A stretch of DNA of 64,000 nucleotides, from NCBI RefSeq assembly GCF_029892485.1, contig NZ_JARXVG010000005.1, forward strand, positions 248,001-312,000, in the 5' to 3' direction. Source of the stretch: Variovorax boronicumulans. Lineage in GTDB: Bacteria > Pseudomonadota > Gammaproteobacteria > Burkholderiales > Burkholderiaceae_C. A program made the translations under genes and the position numbers. A model generated the notes under the pieces. The model was not told where the DNA came from. It did not search any database and was given only the letters and a program-made list of their open reading frames with translations. Positions 54,041-61,516 of the stretch are shown piece after piece. Position 1 is the stretch's first letter. Each line of letters begins with the position of its first letter.

Positions 54041-54115
54041 ATGTCCGCCCTCCGCGCTTATTTCTTTGCCTACTTTTGGTTCCCGGTTTCCGGCGGACGA
54101 GAGGCGAGCGCGTAA
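54041..54115 (+). CDS. aroG leader peptide (aromatic-rich, 24 residues)
   Basis: ATG 54041 to TAA 54115 codes for 24 residues with the run YFFAYFWF at positions 7-14: two Tyr, four Phe and one Trp in eight codons (54059-54082). No ordinary coding gene has this bias. It lies directly ahead of an intrinsic terminator and aroG, exactly the arrangement of amino-acid operon attenuators (compare PheL and TrpL). Ribosome stalling at these codons when aromatic aminoacyl-tRNAs are scarce would let aroG be transcribed. A TTGACC/TACATT promoter candidate lies at 54002-54032, so the message may begin close to the ATG. No obvious ribosome site is seen, which is the main weakness. Confidence 0.7.
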   Translation: MSALRAYFFAYFWFPVSGGREASA

Positions 54116-54133
54116 AGCAAACGAACACCTCCC

Positions 54134-54169
54134 AAAACCGCCGGCGCCGCAAGCCCCGGCGGTTTTTTT
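54134..54169 (+). terminator. Attenuator terminator in the aroG leader
   Basis: AAAACCGCCGG (5' arm, CCGCCGG at 54138-54144) pairs with CCGGCGGT at 54156-54163 followed by a seven-T tract, an intrinsic terminator 38 bases before aroG. The same CCGGCGG string occurs inside the leader ORF at 54090-54096 and could pair with the 5' arm instead, forming an antiterminator. A ribosome stalled on the aromatic codons (ending 54082) leaves 54090-54096 free; a ribosome that finishes at 54115 covers it. This is textbook attenuation geometry. Confidence 0.8.
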
Positions 54170-54207
54170 ATGCCCTGACGATATTCACTCCAACAAGGAA
54201 AAGCACC

Positions 54208-55326
54208 ATGAGCACGAACACTGCCCCGGCCAGCGACAGCTGGTATGCGAGCGTCGAAAAAACCAGCAAGACCGACGACGAACGCATCAAGGACATCAAC
54301 GTGCTGCCCCCTCCTGAACATCTGATCCGCTTTTTCCCGATCCGCGGCACGCCGGTCGAAACGCTGATCGAGGGCACCCGCCGCAACATCCACAACATCA
54401 TGGGCGGCAAGGACGACCGGCTGCTGGTGGTGATGGGCCCCTGCTCCATCCACGACCCCGCCGCGGCGCTCGAGTACGCCCGCCGCCTGAAGGTGGAGCG
54501 CGAAAAGTACGCCGGCACCCTCGAGATCGTCATGCGCGTGTACTTCGAGAAGCCGCGCACCACAGTCGGCTGGAAGGGCCTGATCAACGACCCGTACCTG
54601 GACGAGAGCTTCCGCATCGACGAAGGCCTGCGCATCGCACGTCAGCTCCTGATCGACATCAACCGCATCGGCCTGCCGGCGGGCAGCGAGTTCCTCGACG
54701 TGATCTCGCCCCAGTACATCGGCGACCTGATCGCCTGGGGCGCCATCGGTGCGCGCACCACCGAAAGCCAGGTGCACCGCGAGCTGGCCTCGGGCCTCTC
54801 GGCCCCCATCGGCTTCAAGAACGGCACCGACGGCAACATCCGCATCGCCACGGATGCGATCCAGGCGGCGGCCCGCGGCCATCACTTTCTCTCGGTGCAC
54901 AAGAACGGCCAGGTCGCGATCGTGCAGACCAACGGCAACCGCGACTGCCATGTGATCCTGCGCGGCGGCAAGGCGCCGAACTACGACGCCGCCAGCGTCG
55001 AAGCCGCCTGCAAGGACCTCGAAGCCGCCAAGCTGCCGCCCACGCTGATGGTCGACTGCAGCCATGCCAACAGCTCCAAGCAGCACCAGAAGCAGATCGA
55101 CGTGGCCAAGGACATCGCCAGCCAGATTGCCGGCGGCTCGAACCGCGTGTTCGGCGTGATGGTCGAGAGCCACCTGCAGGCCGGCGCCCAGAAGTTCACG
55201 CCGGGCAAGGACCAGCTCTCGGGCCTCGAATACGGCAAGAGCATCACCGACGCGTGCATCGGCTGGGACGATTCAGTGCAGGTGCTCGAGACGCTGTCGC
55301 AGGCCGTCAAGGCCCGCCGCGGCTGA
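54208..55326 (+). CDS. aroG: DAHP synthase AroG (class I alpha)
   Basis: AroG condenses phosphoenolpyruvate and erythrose-4-phosphate, the first step of the shikimate pathway. The 372-residue protein shows LLVVMGPCSIHDPAAALEYA, MRVYFEKPRTTVGWKGLINDP, SPQYIGDLIAWGAIGARTTESQVHRELASGL, FKNGTDGN and MVDCSHANSSK. It is the AroG/F/H type, usually feedback-inhibited by an aromatic amino acid; which one is not read from the sequence. AAGGA precedes the ATG. Transcription is probably governed by the aromatic-rich leader and terminator upstream. Confidence 0.97.
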   Translation: MSTNTAPASDSWYASVEKTSKTDDERIKDINVLPPPEHLIRFFPIRGTPVETLIEGTRRNIHNIMGGKDDRLLVVMGPCSIHDPAAALEYARRLKVEREKYAGTLEIVMRVYFEKPRTTVGWKGLINDPYLDESFRIDEGLRIARQLLIDINRIGLPAGSEFLDVISPQYIGDLIAWGAIGARTTESQVHRELASGLSAPIGFKNGTDGNIRIATDAIQAAARGHHFLSVHKNGQVAIVQTNGNRDCHVILRGGKAPNYDAASVEAACKDLEAAKLPPTLMVDCSHANSSKQHQKQIDVAKDIASQIAGGSNRVFGVMVESHLQAGAQKFTPGKDQLSGLEYGKSITDACIGWDDSVQVLETLSQAVKARRG

Positions 55327-55333
55327 GCAAGGT

Positions 55334-55843
55334 TCAGAGCATTCCGGCCAGGTCGGGCCAGTGGTGCCGCATCGACGCCGCCTCGTCGCTGTCGGGCGGC
55401 ACCATCGAGAAGTCGGCAAAGTCGAAGCCCGGGCCGACCATGCAGGCGACCAGCGTGTAGTCGCCCGACGAATGGCCCTGGATCGGGCGGGCGGCCTGCC
55501 ACTGGCCAGCTGGCACCACGTGCTGGGGGCGCGTGCCGTGCGCATCGACCGGGCCCAGCCGTACATGGGCCGGCGCCGTGCGCATCGCGGCATCGCAAGT
55601 CCAGAGCGCCAGCGGCACGCCTTCGAGGTGCACCCAGACTTCGTCGGACAGCACCCGGTGCCAGCGCGAATGCTGGCCCGCCTCGAGCATGAAGTAGATG
55701 CTGGTGAGCGCGCTGCGGGGCGCCCGGCCGTCGGTCGGCGTGACGCTGGCCGGCGAACGGAACACCTCGCTGTACCAGCCGCCCTCGGGATGAGGCTGCA
55801 GCTTCAGGCTGTCGATCAGTTCCCGGGCGCGCATGGCGGTCAT
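55334..55843 (-). CDS. Cupin_5/DUF985 protein
   Basis: This 169-residue protein is a single cupin of the DUF985 family: LKLQPHPEGGWYSEVFRS, SIYFMLEAGQHSRWHRVLSDEVWVHLEG (the metal-site histidines and glutamate) and CMVGPGFDFADF. Related proteins may bind or epimerise sugar-like ligands, but no activity is established here. Its start overlaps the mpl stop by four bases (ATGA), so the two form a minus-strand operon. A second in-frame ATG at 55834 is possible. Confidence 0.85.
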   Translation of the reverse strand: MTAMRARELIDSLKLQPHPEGGWYSEVFRSPASVTPTDGRAPRSALTSIYFMLEAGQHSRWHRVLSDEVWVHLEGVPLALWTCDAAMRTAPAHVRLGPVDAHGTRPQHVVPAGQWQAARPIQGHSSGDYTLVACMVGPGFDFADFSMVPPDSDEAASMRHHWPDLAGML

Positions 55844-57231
55844 GATGCGGTAGCCGTGCGGAGCGCCGCAAGCAGTTTGTCGTGCACGCCGCCGAAGCCG
55901 CCGTTGCTCATGCAGACGATGTGATCGCCCGGCCGGGACGCCGCGACGATCTGCGCGACCAGCGGCTCGACGGCTCCAGCGACCTGTGCGCGGTTGCCCA
56001 TCGGCGCCAGGGCCGCGGCGGCATCCCAGTCGAGTCCGGCCGTGTGGCAGAAAGAGAGGTCGGCCGACTCCAGGCTCCAGGGCAGCTGGGCAGCCATGAC
56101 GCCCAGCTTCATCGTGTTGCTGCGCGGCTCGAAGACAGCGAGGATGCGCTCACTTTGCTTGCCGGCCTCGTCGAGCTTCTTGCGCAGGCCGTCGAGCGTG
56201 GTGCGGATGGCGGTGGGGTGATGTGCGAAGTCGTCGTAGACGGTGATCGCGCCCACCGTGCCGCGCAATTCCATCCGCCGCCGCACGTTGCGGAAACTGC
56301 CGAGCGCGCGCGCCGCATCGGCCGGCGCAACGCCGACGTGGTCGGCGGCGGCGATCGCGGCCAGCGCATTCATCTGGTTGTGCAGGCCCGAGAGTTCCCA
56401 CTCGACCCGGCCCACCAGCTCTCCCTGCCGCAGCACGTCGAAGGCGTCGTGCGAACCGCGGGCTTCCCATTCGCCACCTGCGCCGAATCGCGCGAGTTCG
56501 CTCCAGCAACCCTGGGCCAGCACGCGCTGCAGGCTTTCCTCCGTGGAATTCACCACCAGTCGCCCGGTGCCGGGCACGGTGCGCACGAGGTGATGGAACT
56601 GGCGTTCGATGGCGGCGAGGTCATCGAAGATGTCCGCGTGGTCGAATTCGAGGTTGTTGAGCACGGCGGTGCGCGGCCGGTAGTGCACGAACTTGCTGCG
56701 CTTGTCGAAGAAGGCGGTGTCGTATTCGTCGGCCTCGATGACGAAGGCGGCGCCGTCGCCCAGGCGGGCCGACACCCCGAAGTCCAGCGGCACGCCGCCC
56801 ACCAGGAAGCCCGGCGCCTTGCCGCCCTGCTCGAGCGCCCAGGCCAGCATCGACGTGGTCGTCGTCTTGCCGTGCGTGCCGGCCACGGCCAGCACATGGC
56901 GGCCCAGCAGCACGTGTTCGGCCAGCCACTGCGGGCCGCTGGTGTAGGGCTTGCCGGCGTCGAGGATGGCCTCCATCAGCGGGAACTTGGGGCTGCCGTC
57001 GGGCAGGCGCGCCCTCGAAACCACGTTGCCGACCACGAACATGTCGGGTGCGATGGCGAGTTGATCGGCGCCGAAACCCTCGATCAGGTCGATGCCGAGG
57101 GAGCGCAGCTGGTCGCTCATCGGCGGGTACACGCCGGCATCGCAGCCCGTGACCCGGTGGCCCGCTTCGCGCGCCAGGGCGGCCACGCCGCCCATGAACG
57201 TGCCGCAGATACCCAGAATATGAATGTGCAT
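55840..57231 (-). CDS. mpl: UDP-MurNAc:tripeptide ligase Mpl
   Basis: Mpl recycles cell wall by joining the recovered L-Ala-gamma-D-Glu-mDAP tripeptide to UDP-MurNAc. The 463-residue ligase resembles MurC but starts IHILGICGTFMGGVAALA and has the P-loop [11 protein letters not shown] (G118 onward), VIEADEYDTAFFDKRSKFVHYRP, LEFDHADIFDDL and DDFAHHPTAIRTT, all Mpl-specific. Together with the complete mur set upstream it covers both synthesis and recycling of precursors. It precedes the cupin gene in an overlapping operon. Confidence 0.95.
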   Translation of the reverse strand: MHIHILGICGTFMGGVAALAREAGHRVTGCDAGVYPPMSDQLRSLGIDLIEGFGADQLAIAPDMFVVGNVVSRARLPDGSPKFPLMEAILDAGKPYTSGPQWLAEHVLLGRHVLAVAGTHGKTTTTSMLAWALEQGGKAPGFLVGGVPLDFGVSARLGDGAAFVIEADEYDTAFFDKRSKFVHYRPRTAVLNNLEFDHADIFDDLAAIERQFHHLVRTVPGTGRLVVNSTEESLQRVLAQGCWSELARFGAGGEWEARGSHDAFDVLRQGELVGRVEWELSGLHNQMNALAAIAAADHVGVAPADAARALGSFRNVRRRMELRGTVGAITVYDDFAHHPTAIRTTLDGLRKKLDEAGKQSERILAVFEPRSNTMKLGVMAAQLPWSLESADLSFCHTAGLDWDAAAALAPMGNRAQVAGAVEPLVAQIVAASRPGDHIVCMSNGGFGGVHDKLLAALRTATAS

Positions 57232-57342
57232 CGGGCGATTCTAGGGAGGCGGAACAGGGAGCTCTCCCCTCAGGCGCGGTCTTCGCCCCGAGCTTCGTGT
57301 TGATTTCGTGTGCATGACGCCTACTGCGGGCAAAATGCCCCG

Positions 57343-57939
57343 ATGGACACGTCCAAGCGCGAAATCGCCGCCACCGCAGCCCGCCTTGTGGTCGAGGAAG
57401 GGCTGGAATACGGCCCCGCCAAACGCCGGGCCGTGCGTGACCTGGGCCTGCCGGCACGCACTTCGCTGCCGAACAACGACGAAGTCGAGGCCGAGGTGCG
57501 CGACTACATTGCGCTTTTCTGCGCCGACACCCAGCCGCAGGAACTGCATGCGCTGCGCCTGCTGGCGCTGGAATGGATGGAGCGCATGGCCGCCTTCCGC
57601 CCGCATATCGGCGGCGCCGTGTGGCACGGCACGGCCACACGGCTGTCGGACATCTACATACAGATGTTCTGCGATGATTCCAAGTCCGCCGAGATCGCCC
57701 TGATCGACCACCACGTGGACTACGAGCCGCGCATGGTCACCGGCTTTCATGGCGAGCAGGTCGAGGCCTTGAGCGTGCATGCCCACAGCCGCGCGCTCGG
57801 CGAGGAAATCGGCGTGCATCTGCTGGTCTACGACCTCGACGACCTGCGCGGCGCCCTGAAGCCCGATGCCCAGGGCCGAACGCCGCGCGGCGACCTGCCC
57901 GCGTTGCGCCGACTGATTGAAAGAGAAAAGGACAAGTGA
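57343..57939 (+). CDS. Conserved hypothetical protein, 198 residues
   Basis: The family is not recognised with certainty. The N-terminal half is helical (REIAATAARLVVEEGLEYGPAKRRAVRDLGLP, with an EVEAEVRDYIALFC segment); the C-terminal half (IGGAVWHGTATRLSDIYIQMFCDDSKSAEIALIDHHVDYEP) has a GxAT/SD block reminiscent of small nucleotidyltransferase-like folds, but this is not firm. No signal peptide. The ATG at 57343 is preferred over 57310. The stop abuts the TlpA start with no gap, so the two are coupled. Confidence 0.65.
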   Translation: MDTSKREIAATAARLVVEEGLEYGPAKRRAVRDLGLPARTSLPNNDEVEAEVRDYIALFCADTQPQELHALRLLALEWMERMAAFRPHIGGAVWHGTATRLSDIYIQMFCDDSKSAEIALIDHHVDYEPRMVTGFHGEQVEALSVHAHSRALGEEIGVHLLVYDLDDLRGALKPDAQGRTPRGDLPALRRLIEREKDK

Positions 57940-58494
57940 ATGACTTCTTCGCCGACACGACGCGGCATGCTCTATGGCGGCGTGGCGGCGGTGGCCGCCG
58001 CTGCCGGGGCGGGTGGCGCCTGGTGGCGGGAACACAGCGCCGGCGGCAATGTGGCGGGTGGCGAGCAACTGGACGCGACCTTCTGGGCCCAGAAATTCGA
58101 ACGTCCGGAGGGTGGTGACCTCGTCCTGTCGAGCCTGCGCGGCAAGCCGCTGCTGCTCAACTTCTGGGCCACCTGGTGCCCGCCGTGCGTTGAAGAAATG
58201 CCGATGATCGATGCCTTTTTTCGACAAAATGGCGCCAATGGCTGGCAAGTGGTTGGATTGGCCATCGATCAGCCCAGCGCGGTGCGCAAATTCCTTCAGC
58301 GCACCCCGGTCACCTATCCGACGGGGCTGGCGGGCCTGCAAGGCACGGAACTGGTCAAGAACCTCGGCAATACCGGCGGCGGATTGCCGTTCACCTTGGT
58401 CCTCAACGGTAACGGCTCTGTTGCAGCTCGTAAAATGGGCAAGCTGGAAACCGCCGATTTTGAGACTTGGCGGCGTGAACTTGTTCATGGTTAG
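57940..58494 (+). CDS. TlpA-like periplasmic thioredoxin
   Basis: This 184-residue protein has an N-terminal export signal (SPTRRGMLYGGVAAVAAAAGAGG, twin-arginine in appearance) and a thioredoxin domain with the redox motif WCPPC (C80, C83) in LLNFWATWCPPCVEEMP, followed by the cis-proline block GGLPFTLVL. TlpA/ResA-type proteins reduce disulphides in the periplasm, often for cytochrome c or copper-centre assembly; no such genes are nearby. It directly follows the hypothetical gene with no spacer. Confidence 0.87.
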   Translation: MTSSPTRRGMLYGGVAAVAAAAGAGGAWWREHSAGGNVAGGEQLDATFWAQKFERPEGGDLVLSSLRGKPLLLNFWATWCPPCVEEMPMIDAFFRQNGANGWQVVGLAIDQPSAVRKFLQRTPVTYPTGLAGLQGTELVKNLGNTGGGLPFTLVLNGNGSVAARKMGKLETADFETWRRELVHG

Positions 58495-58529
58495 AATCGG
58501 CCGCCCAAACTGGCGTTAGCCACCAAACG

Positions 58530-58550
58530 CTGAAAATCGCCGATTTTCAG
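58530..58550. promoter_or_regulatory. Perfect 21-bp palindrome upstream of accB
   Basis: CTGAAAATCG-C-CGATTTTCAG is a perfect inverted repeat with a one-base centre, 45 bases before the accB start, next to a TTATAT -10-like string at 58555-58560. No T tract follows the second arm, so a terminator is unlikely. Its symmetry, AT-rich arms in a GC-rich genome and position suggest an operator for a dimeric regulator of the accBC operon. The factor is unknown. Confidence 0.55.
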
Positions 58551-58594
58551 CCAAGTTATATCCGAATGACCGGCAAAGCCGGCACTGGAGTCCC

Positions 58595-59056
58595 ATGGAT
58601 CTGCGCAAACTCAAGACACTGATCGACTTGGTGTCCGAATCGAATATTTCCGAACTGGAAATCACCGAAACCGAAGGCAAGGTTCGCATCGTCAAGGGTG
58701 GCGGCGCCGCCCCCGTGCAATATGTGCAAACCCTGGCAGCGCCTCCCGCTGCAGCACCCGCTGCCGGCGCTCCCGCTGGAACGGCCGCAGCCAGCGCGCC
58801 CGCAGTCGAAGCTGCACCGGCCGGCCACGCCGTCAAGTCGCCGATGGTGGGTACGTTCTACCGCTCGTCCAGCCCGGGCGCCGCCGCCTTCGTCGAAATC
58901 GGCAGCAAGGTGAACGAGGGCGACACGATCTGCATCATCGAAGCGATGAAGATCCTCAACGAAATCGAAGCCGACAAGTCCGGCACGATCACTCAGATCC
59001 TCGGCGAAAACGGGCAGGCGGTCGAATACGGCCAGCCGCTGTTCATCATCGAGTGA
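58595..59056 (+). CDS. accB: Biotin carboxyl carrier protein of acetyl-CoA carboxylase
   Basis: AccB carries the biotin of acetyl-CoA carboxylase, the first committed step of fatty-acid synthesis. The 153-residue protein starts [23 protein letters not shown], has an Ala/Pro hinge (about 45-78) and a lipoyl/biotinyl domain with the biotinylation site EAMKI (K119). The ATG at 58595 follows GGAG. It is the first gene of the accB-accC operon and lies behind the palindromic operator candidate. Confidence 0.97.
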   Translation: MDLRKLKTLIDLVSESNISELEITETEGKVRIVKGGGAAPVQYVQTLAAPPAAAPAAGAPAGTAAASAPAVEAAPAGHAVKSPMVGTFYRSSSPGAAAFVEIGSKVNEGDTICIIEAMKILNEIEADKSGTITQILGENGQAVEYGQPLFIIE

Positions 59057-59058
59057 CC

Positions 59059-59184
59059 ATGTTCAAGAAGATTCTGGTTGCGAACCGGGGGGCTCGCGCC
59101 CCGGCGCGGACGGGCGCAGACCGTCAAATTGCCCTGGCACGCGCAGCGTGCGGGCGATGCAGCCGCGAGGGCGCATATGTTTAA
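59059..59184 (+). CDS. 41-residue relay ORF carrying a second accC start ([11 protein letters not shown])
   Basis: Two bases after accB an ATG opens an ORF beginning [11 protein letters not shown], identical in protein to the start of AccC (59177). It runs 41 residues through an Arg/Ala-rich stretch, and its TAA at 59182-59184 overlaps the accC start. The two copies of this start differ at seven third-codon positions, all synonymous (for example TTC/TTT, AAG/AAA, GTT/GTC). Downstream, [12 protein letters not shown] weakly parallels [14 protein letters not shown] of AccC. This is a duplicated 5' end of accC kept as a small ORF. It probably couples accC translation to accB; whether a peptide accumulates is unknown. 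Confidence 0.55.
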   Translation: MFKKILVANRGARAPARTGADRQIALARAACGRCSREGAYV

Positions 59185-60526
59185 AAAGATCCTGGTCGCC
59201 AATCGCGGCGAAATCGCCCTCCGGATTCAGCGCGCCTGCAGCGAGATGGGCATCAAGGCCGTGATGGTCTATTCCGAAGCCGATCGCGACGCCAAGTACG
59301 TCAAGCTGGCGCAGGAAGCCGTGTGCATCGGCCCGGCCCCGTCGGCGCTGAGCTATCTCAACATGCCGGCGATCATTTCGGCAGCCGAAGTGACGGATGC
59401 CGAAGCCATCCACCCCGGCTACGGTTTCCTGAGCGAAAACGCCAACTTCGCCGAACGCGTGGAGCAGAGCGGTTTCCAGTTCATCGGCCCGACGCCGGAC
59501 AACATCCGCACGATGGGCGACAAGGTCTCGGCCAAGCAGGCCATGATCAAGGCGGGCGTGCCCTGCGTGCCCGGCTCCGAGGGTGAGCTCTCGGACGACG
59601 CCGCCACCAACAAGCGCATTGCCCGTGCGATCGGCTACCCGGTCATCATCAAGGCGGCGGGCGGCGGCGGTGGCCGCGGCATGCGCGTGGTGCACACCGA
59701 GGCGGCGCTGATCAACGCGATCCAGATGACCAAGGCGGAGGCCGGCGCGGCCTTCAGCAATCCGGCCGTGTATATGGAGAAGTTTCTCCAGAACCCGCGC
59801 CACATCGAGATCCAGATCCTCGCCGACAAGCACAAGAACGCGGTCTACCTGGGCGAGCGCGACTGCTCCATGCAGCGCCGCCACCAGAAGGTGATCGAGG
59901 AATCGCCGGCCCCCGGCATTCCGCGCAAGTTGATCGAGAAGATCGGCGAGCGCTGCGCCGCGGCCTGCAAGAAGATCGGCTACCGCGGTGCCGGCACCTT
60001 CGAGTTCCTTTACGAGAACGGCGAGTTCTACTTCATCGAGATGAACACGCGCGTGCAGGTGGAGCACCCGGTGACGGAGTTCACCACCGGCATCGACATC
60101 GTGAAGACGCAGATCATGGTGGCGGCCGGCGAGAAGCTGCCGTTCACCCAGCGCCAGATCGAGATGCGCGGCCATGCCATCGAGGTGCGCATCAATGCCG
60201 AGGACGCGTGGAAGTTCACGCCGTCGCCGGGCCGCATCACCATGTGGCACCCGCCGGGCGGCCCTGGCGTGCGCGTGGATTCGCATGCGTACACCAACTA
60301 CTTCGTGCCCCCGAACTACGACTCGATGATCGGCAAGATCATCGTGTACGGCGACACGCGCGAGCAGGCCATGGCCCGCATGCGCACGGCGCTGAACGAG
60401 ACCGTGATCGAAGGCATCCAGACCAACATCCCGCTGCACCGCGAGCTGATGGTCGATGCCAAGTTCATGAGCGGCGGCACGAACATCCACTATCTTGAAG
60501 AGTGGCTCGCAGCGCACAAGCGCTGA
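59177..60526 (+). CDS. accC: Biotin carboxylase subunit of acetyl-CoA carboxylase
   Basis: AccC is the ATP-grasp enzyme that carboxylates biotin on AccB. The 449-residue protein has [50 protein letters not shown], the ATP site [46 protein letters not shown] and the C-terminal RINAEDAW. Length is standard. The ATG at 59177 is the true start by conservation; an identical protein start occurs 118 bases upstream (see the relay ORF). It is co-transcribed with accB and followed after 16 bases by prmA. Confidence 0.97.
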   Translation: MFKKILVANRGEIALRIQRACSEMGIKAVMVYSEADRDAKYVKLAQEAVCIGPAPSALSYLNMPAIISAAEVTDAEAIHPGYGFLSENANFAERVEQSGFQFIGPTPDNIRTMGDKVSAKQAMIKAGVPCVPGSEGELSDDAATNKRIARAIGYPVIIKAAGGGGGRGMRVVHTEAALINAIQMTKAEAGAAFSNPAVYMEKFLQNPRHIEIQILADKHKNAVYLGERDCSMQRRHQKVIEESPAPGIPRKLIEKIGERCAAACKKIGYRGAGTFEFLYENGEFYFIEMNTRVQVEHPVTEFTTGIDIVKTQIMVAAGEKLPFTQRQIEMRGHAIEVRINAEDAWKFTPSPGRITMWHPPGGPGVRVDSHAYTNYFVPPNYDSMIGKIIVYGDTREQAMARMRTALNETVIEGIQTNIPLHRELMVDAKFMSGGTNIHYLEEWLAAHKR

Positions 60527-60542
60527 CCCACGAGACGACGCC

Positions 60543-61433
60543 ATGTTCGAACTTCGCCTGATGGCACCGGAAGACCGGGTCGAAATGCTCAGCGATGCGC
60601 TCGACGCACTCGATGCGCTGAGCGTGTCGGTCGAGGACGCCGACGCGCAGACCGACGCCGAGCAGGCGCTGTTCGGCGAGCCCGGCATGCCCCCGCCCAA
60701 GGAGGGCTGGCAGCGCTCGCGCGTGATCGCGCTGTTCGCCGACGAGGCGCTCGCGAACGAGGCTGCGTCGGTGCTCGCGCTGCAGGATTTCTTCGAAGGC
60801 TGCGCAGTGCTCGGCGTGGCGAATGTGCCCGAGCAGGACTGGGTGCGGCTCACGCAATCGCAGTTCGCGCCGGTGGAGATCACGCCCGAATTCTGGATCG
60901 TACCGACCTGGCATGAACCGCCCGCGCAGGCGAAGCAGGTGATCCGGCTCGATCCGGGCCTGGCGTTCGGCACCGGCACGCATCCCACCACGCGCATGTG
61001 CCTGCGCTGGATCGCGAAGCAGGGCGAGGGCGCTTTTGCCAAGCAGCGCGTGCTCGACTACGGCTGCGGTTCCGGCATCCTCGCGATCGGCGCGGCGAAG
61101 TTCGGCGCACCCCACATCGATGCCGTCGACATCGACGAAGCCGCGGTCTCGTCGACCCGGCTCAATGCCGAAGCCAATGGCGTCAGCCTGAATGCCGGCC
61201 TGCCGGAAGTGGCCAAGGGCACGTACGACACCGTGCTCGCGAACATTCTGGCCACGCCGCTCAAGGTGCTCGCACCGCTGCTGCACAGCCATGTGGCACC
61301 CGACGGATCGCTGGTGATGGCCGGCATCCTCGAGCGCCAGGCCGATGAGCTGAAGGAGGCCTACGCGCCTTATGCGACCCTCGAGGTCAGCGACAGCGAG
61401 GATGGCTGGATCCTGATGACGGCACGCTGCTGA
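60543..61433 (+). CDS. prmA: Ribosomal protein L11 methyltransferase PrmA
   Basis: PrmA trimethylates ribosomal protein L11. The 296-residue protein has an N-terminal substrate-recognition domain (about 1-110), a linker with GLAFGTGTHPTTRMCL, and a SAM domain with VLDYGCGSGILAIGAAKFG, AVDIDEAAV and TVLANILATPL (NILATPL is the PrmA signature). The ATG at 60543 is the only start giving the canonical MFELRL opening. It follows accC as in many proteobacteria. Confidence 0.95.
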   Translation: MFELRLMAPEDRVEMLSDALDALDALSVSVEDADAQTDAEQALFGEPGMPPPKEGWQRSRVIALFADEALANEAASVLALQDFFEGCAVLGVANVPEQDWVRLTQSQFAPVEITPEFWIVPTWHEPPAQAKQVIRLDPGLAFGTGTHPTTRMCLRWIAKQGEGAFAKQRVLDYGCGSGILAIGAAKFGAPHIDAVDIDEAAVSSTRLNAEANGVSLNAGLPEVAKGTYDTVLANILATPLKVLAPLLHSHVAPDGSLVMAGILERQADELKEAYAPYATLEVSDSEDGWILMTARC

Positions 61434-61516
61434 CGCAGCGCGGCCGGGATTCCGCGCCGCCGCGCACCGCTCGCGCTGTTCGTGCGACAGGGGCCCAACC
61501 CTACAATCGCCCGGTC

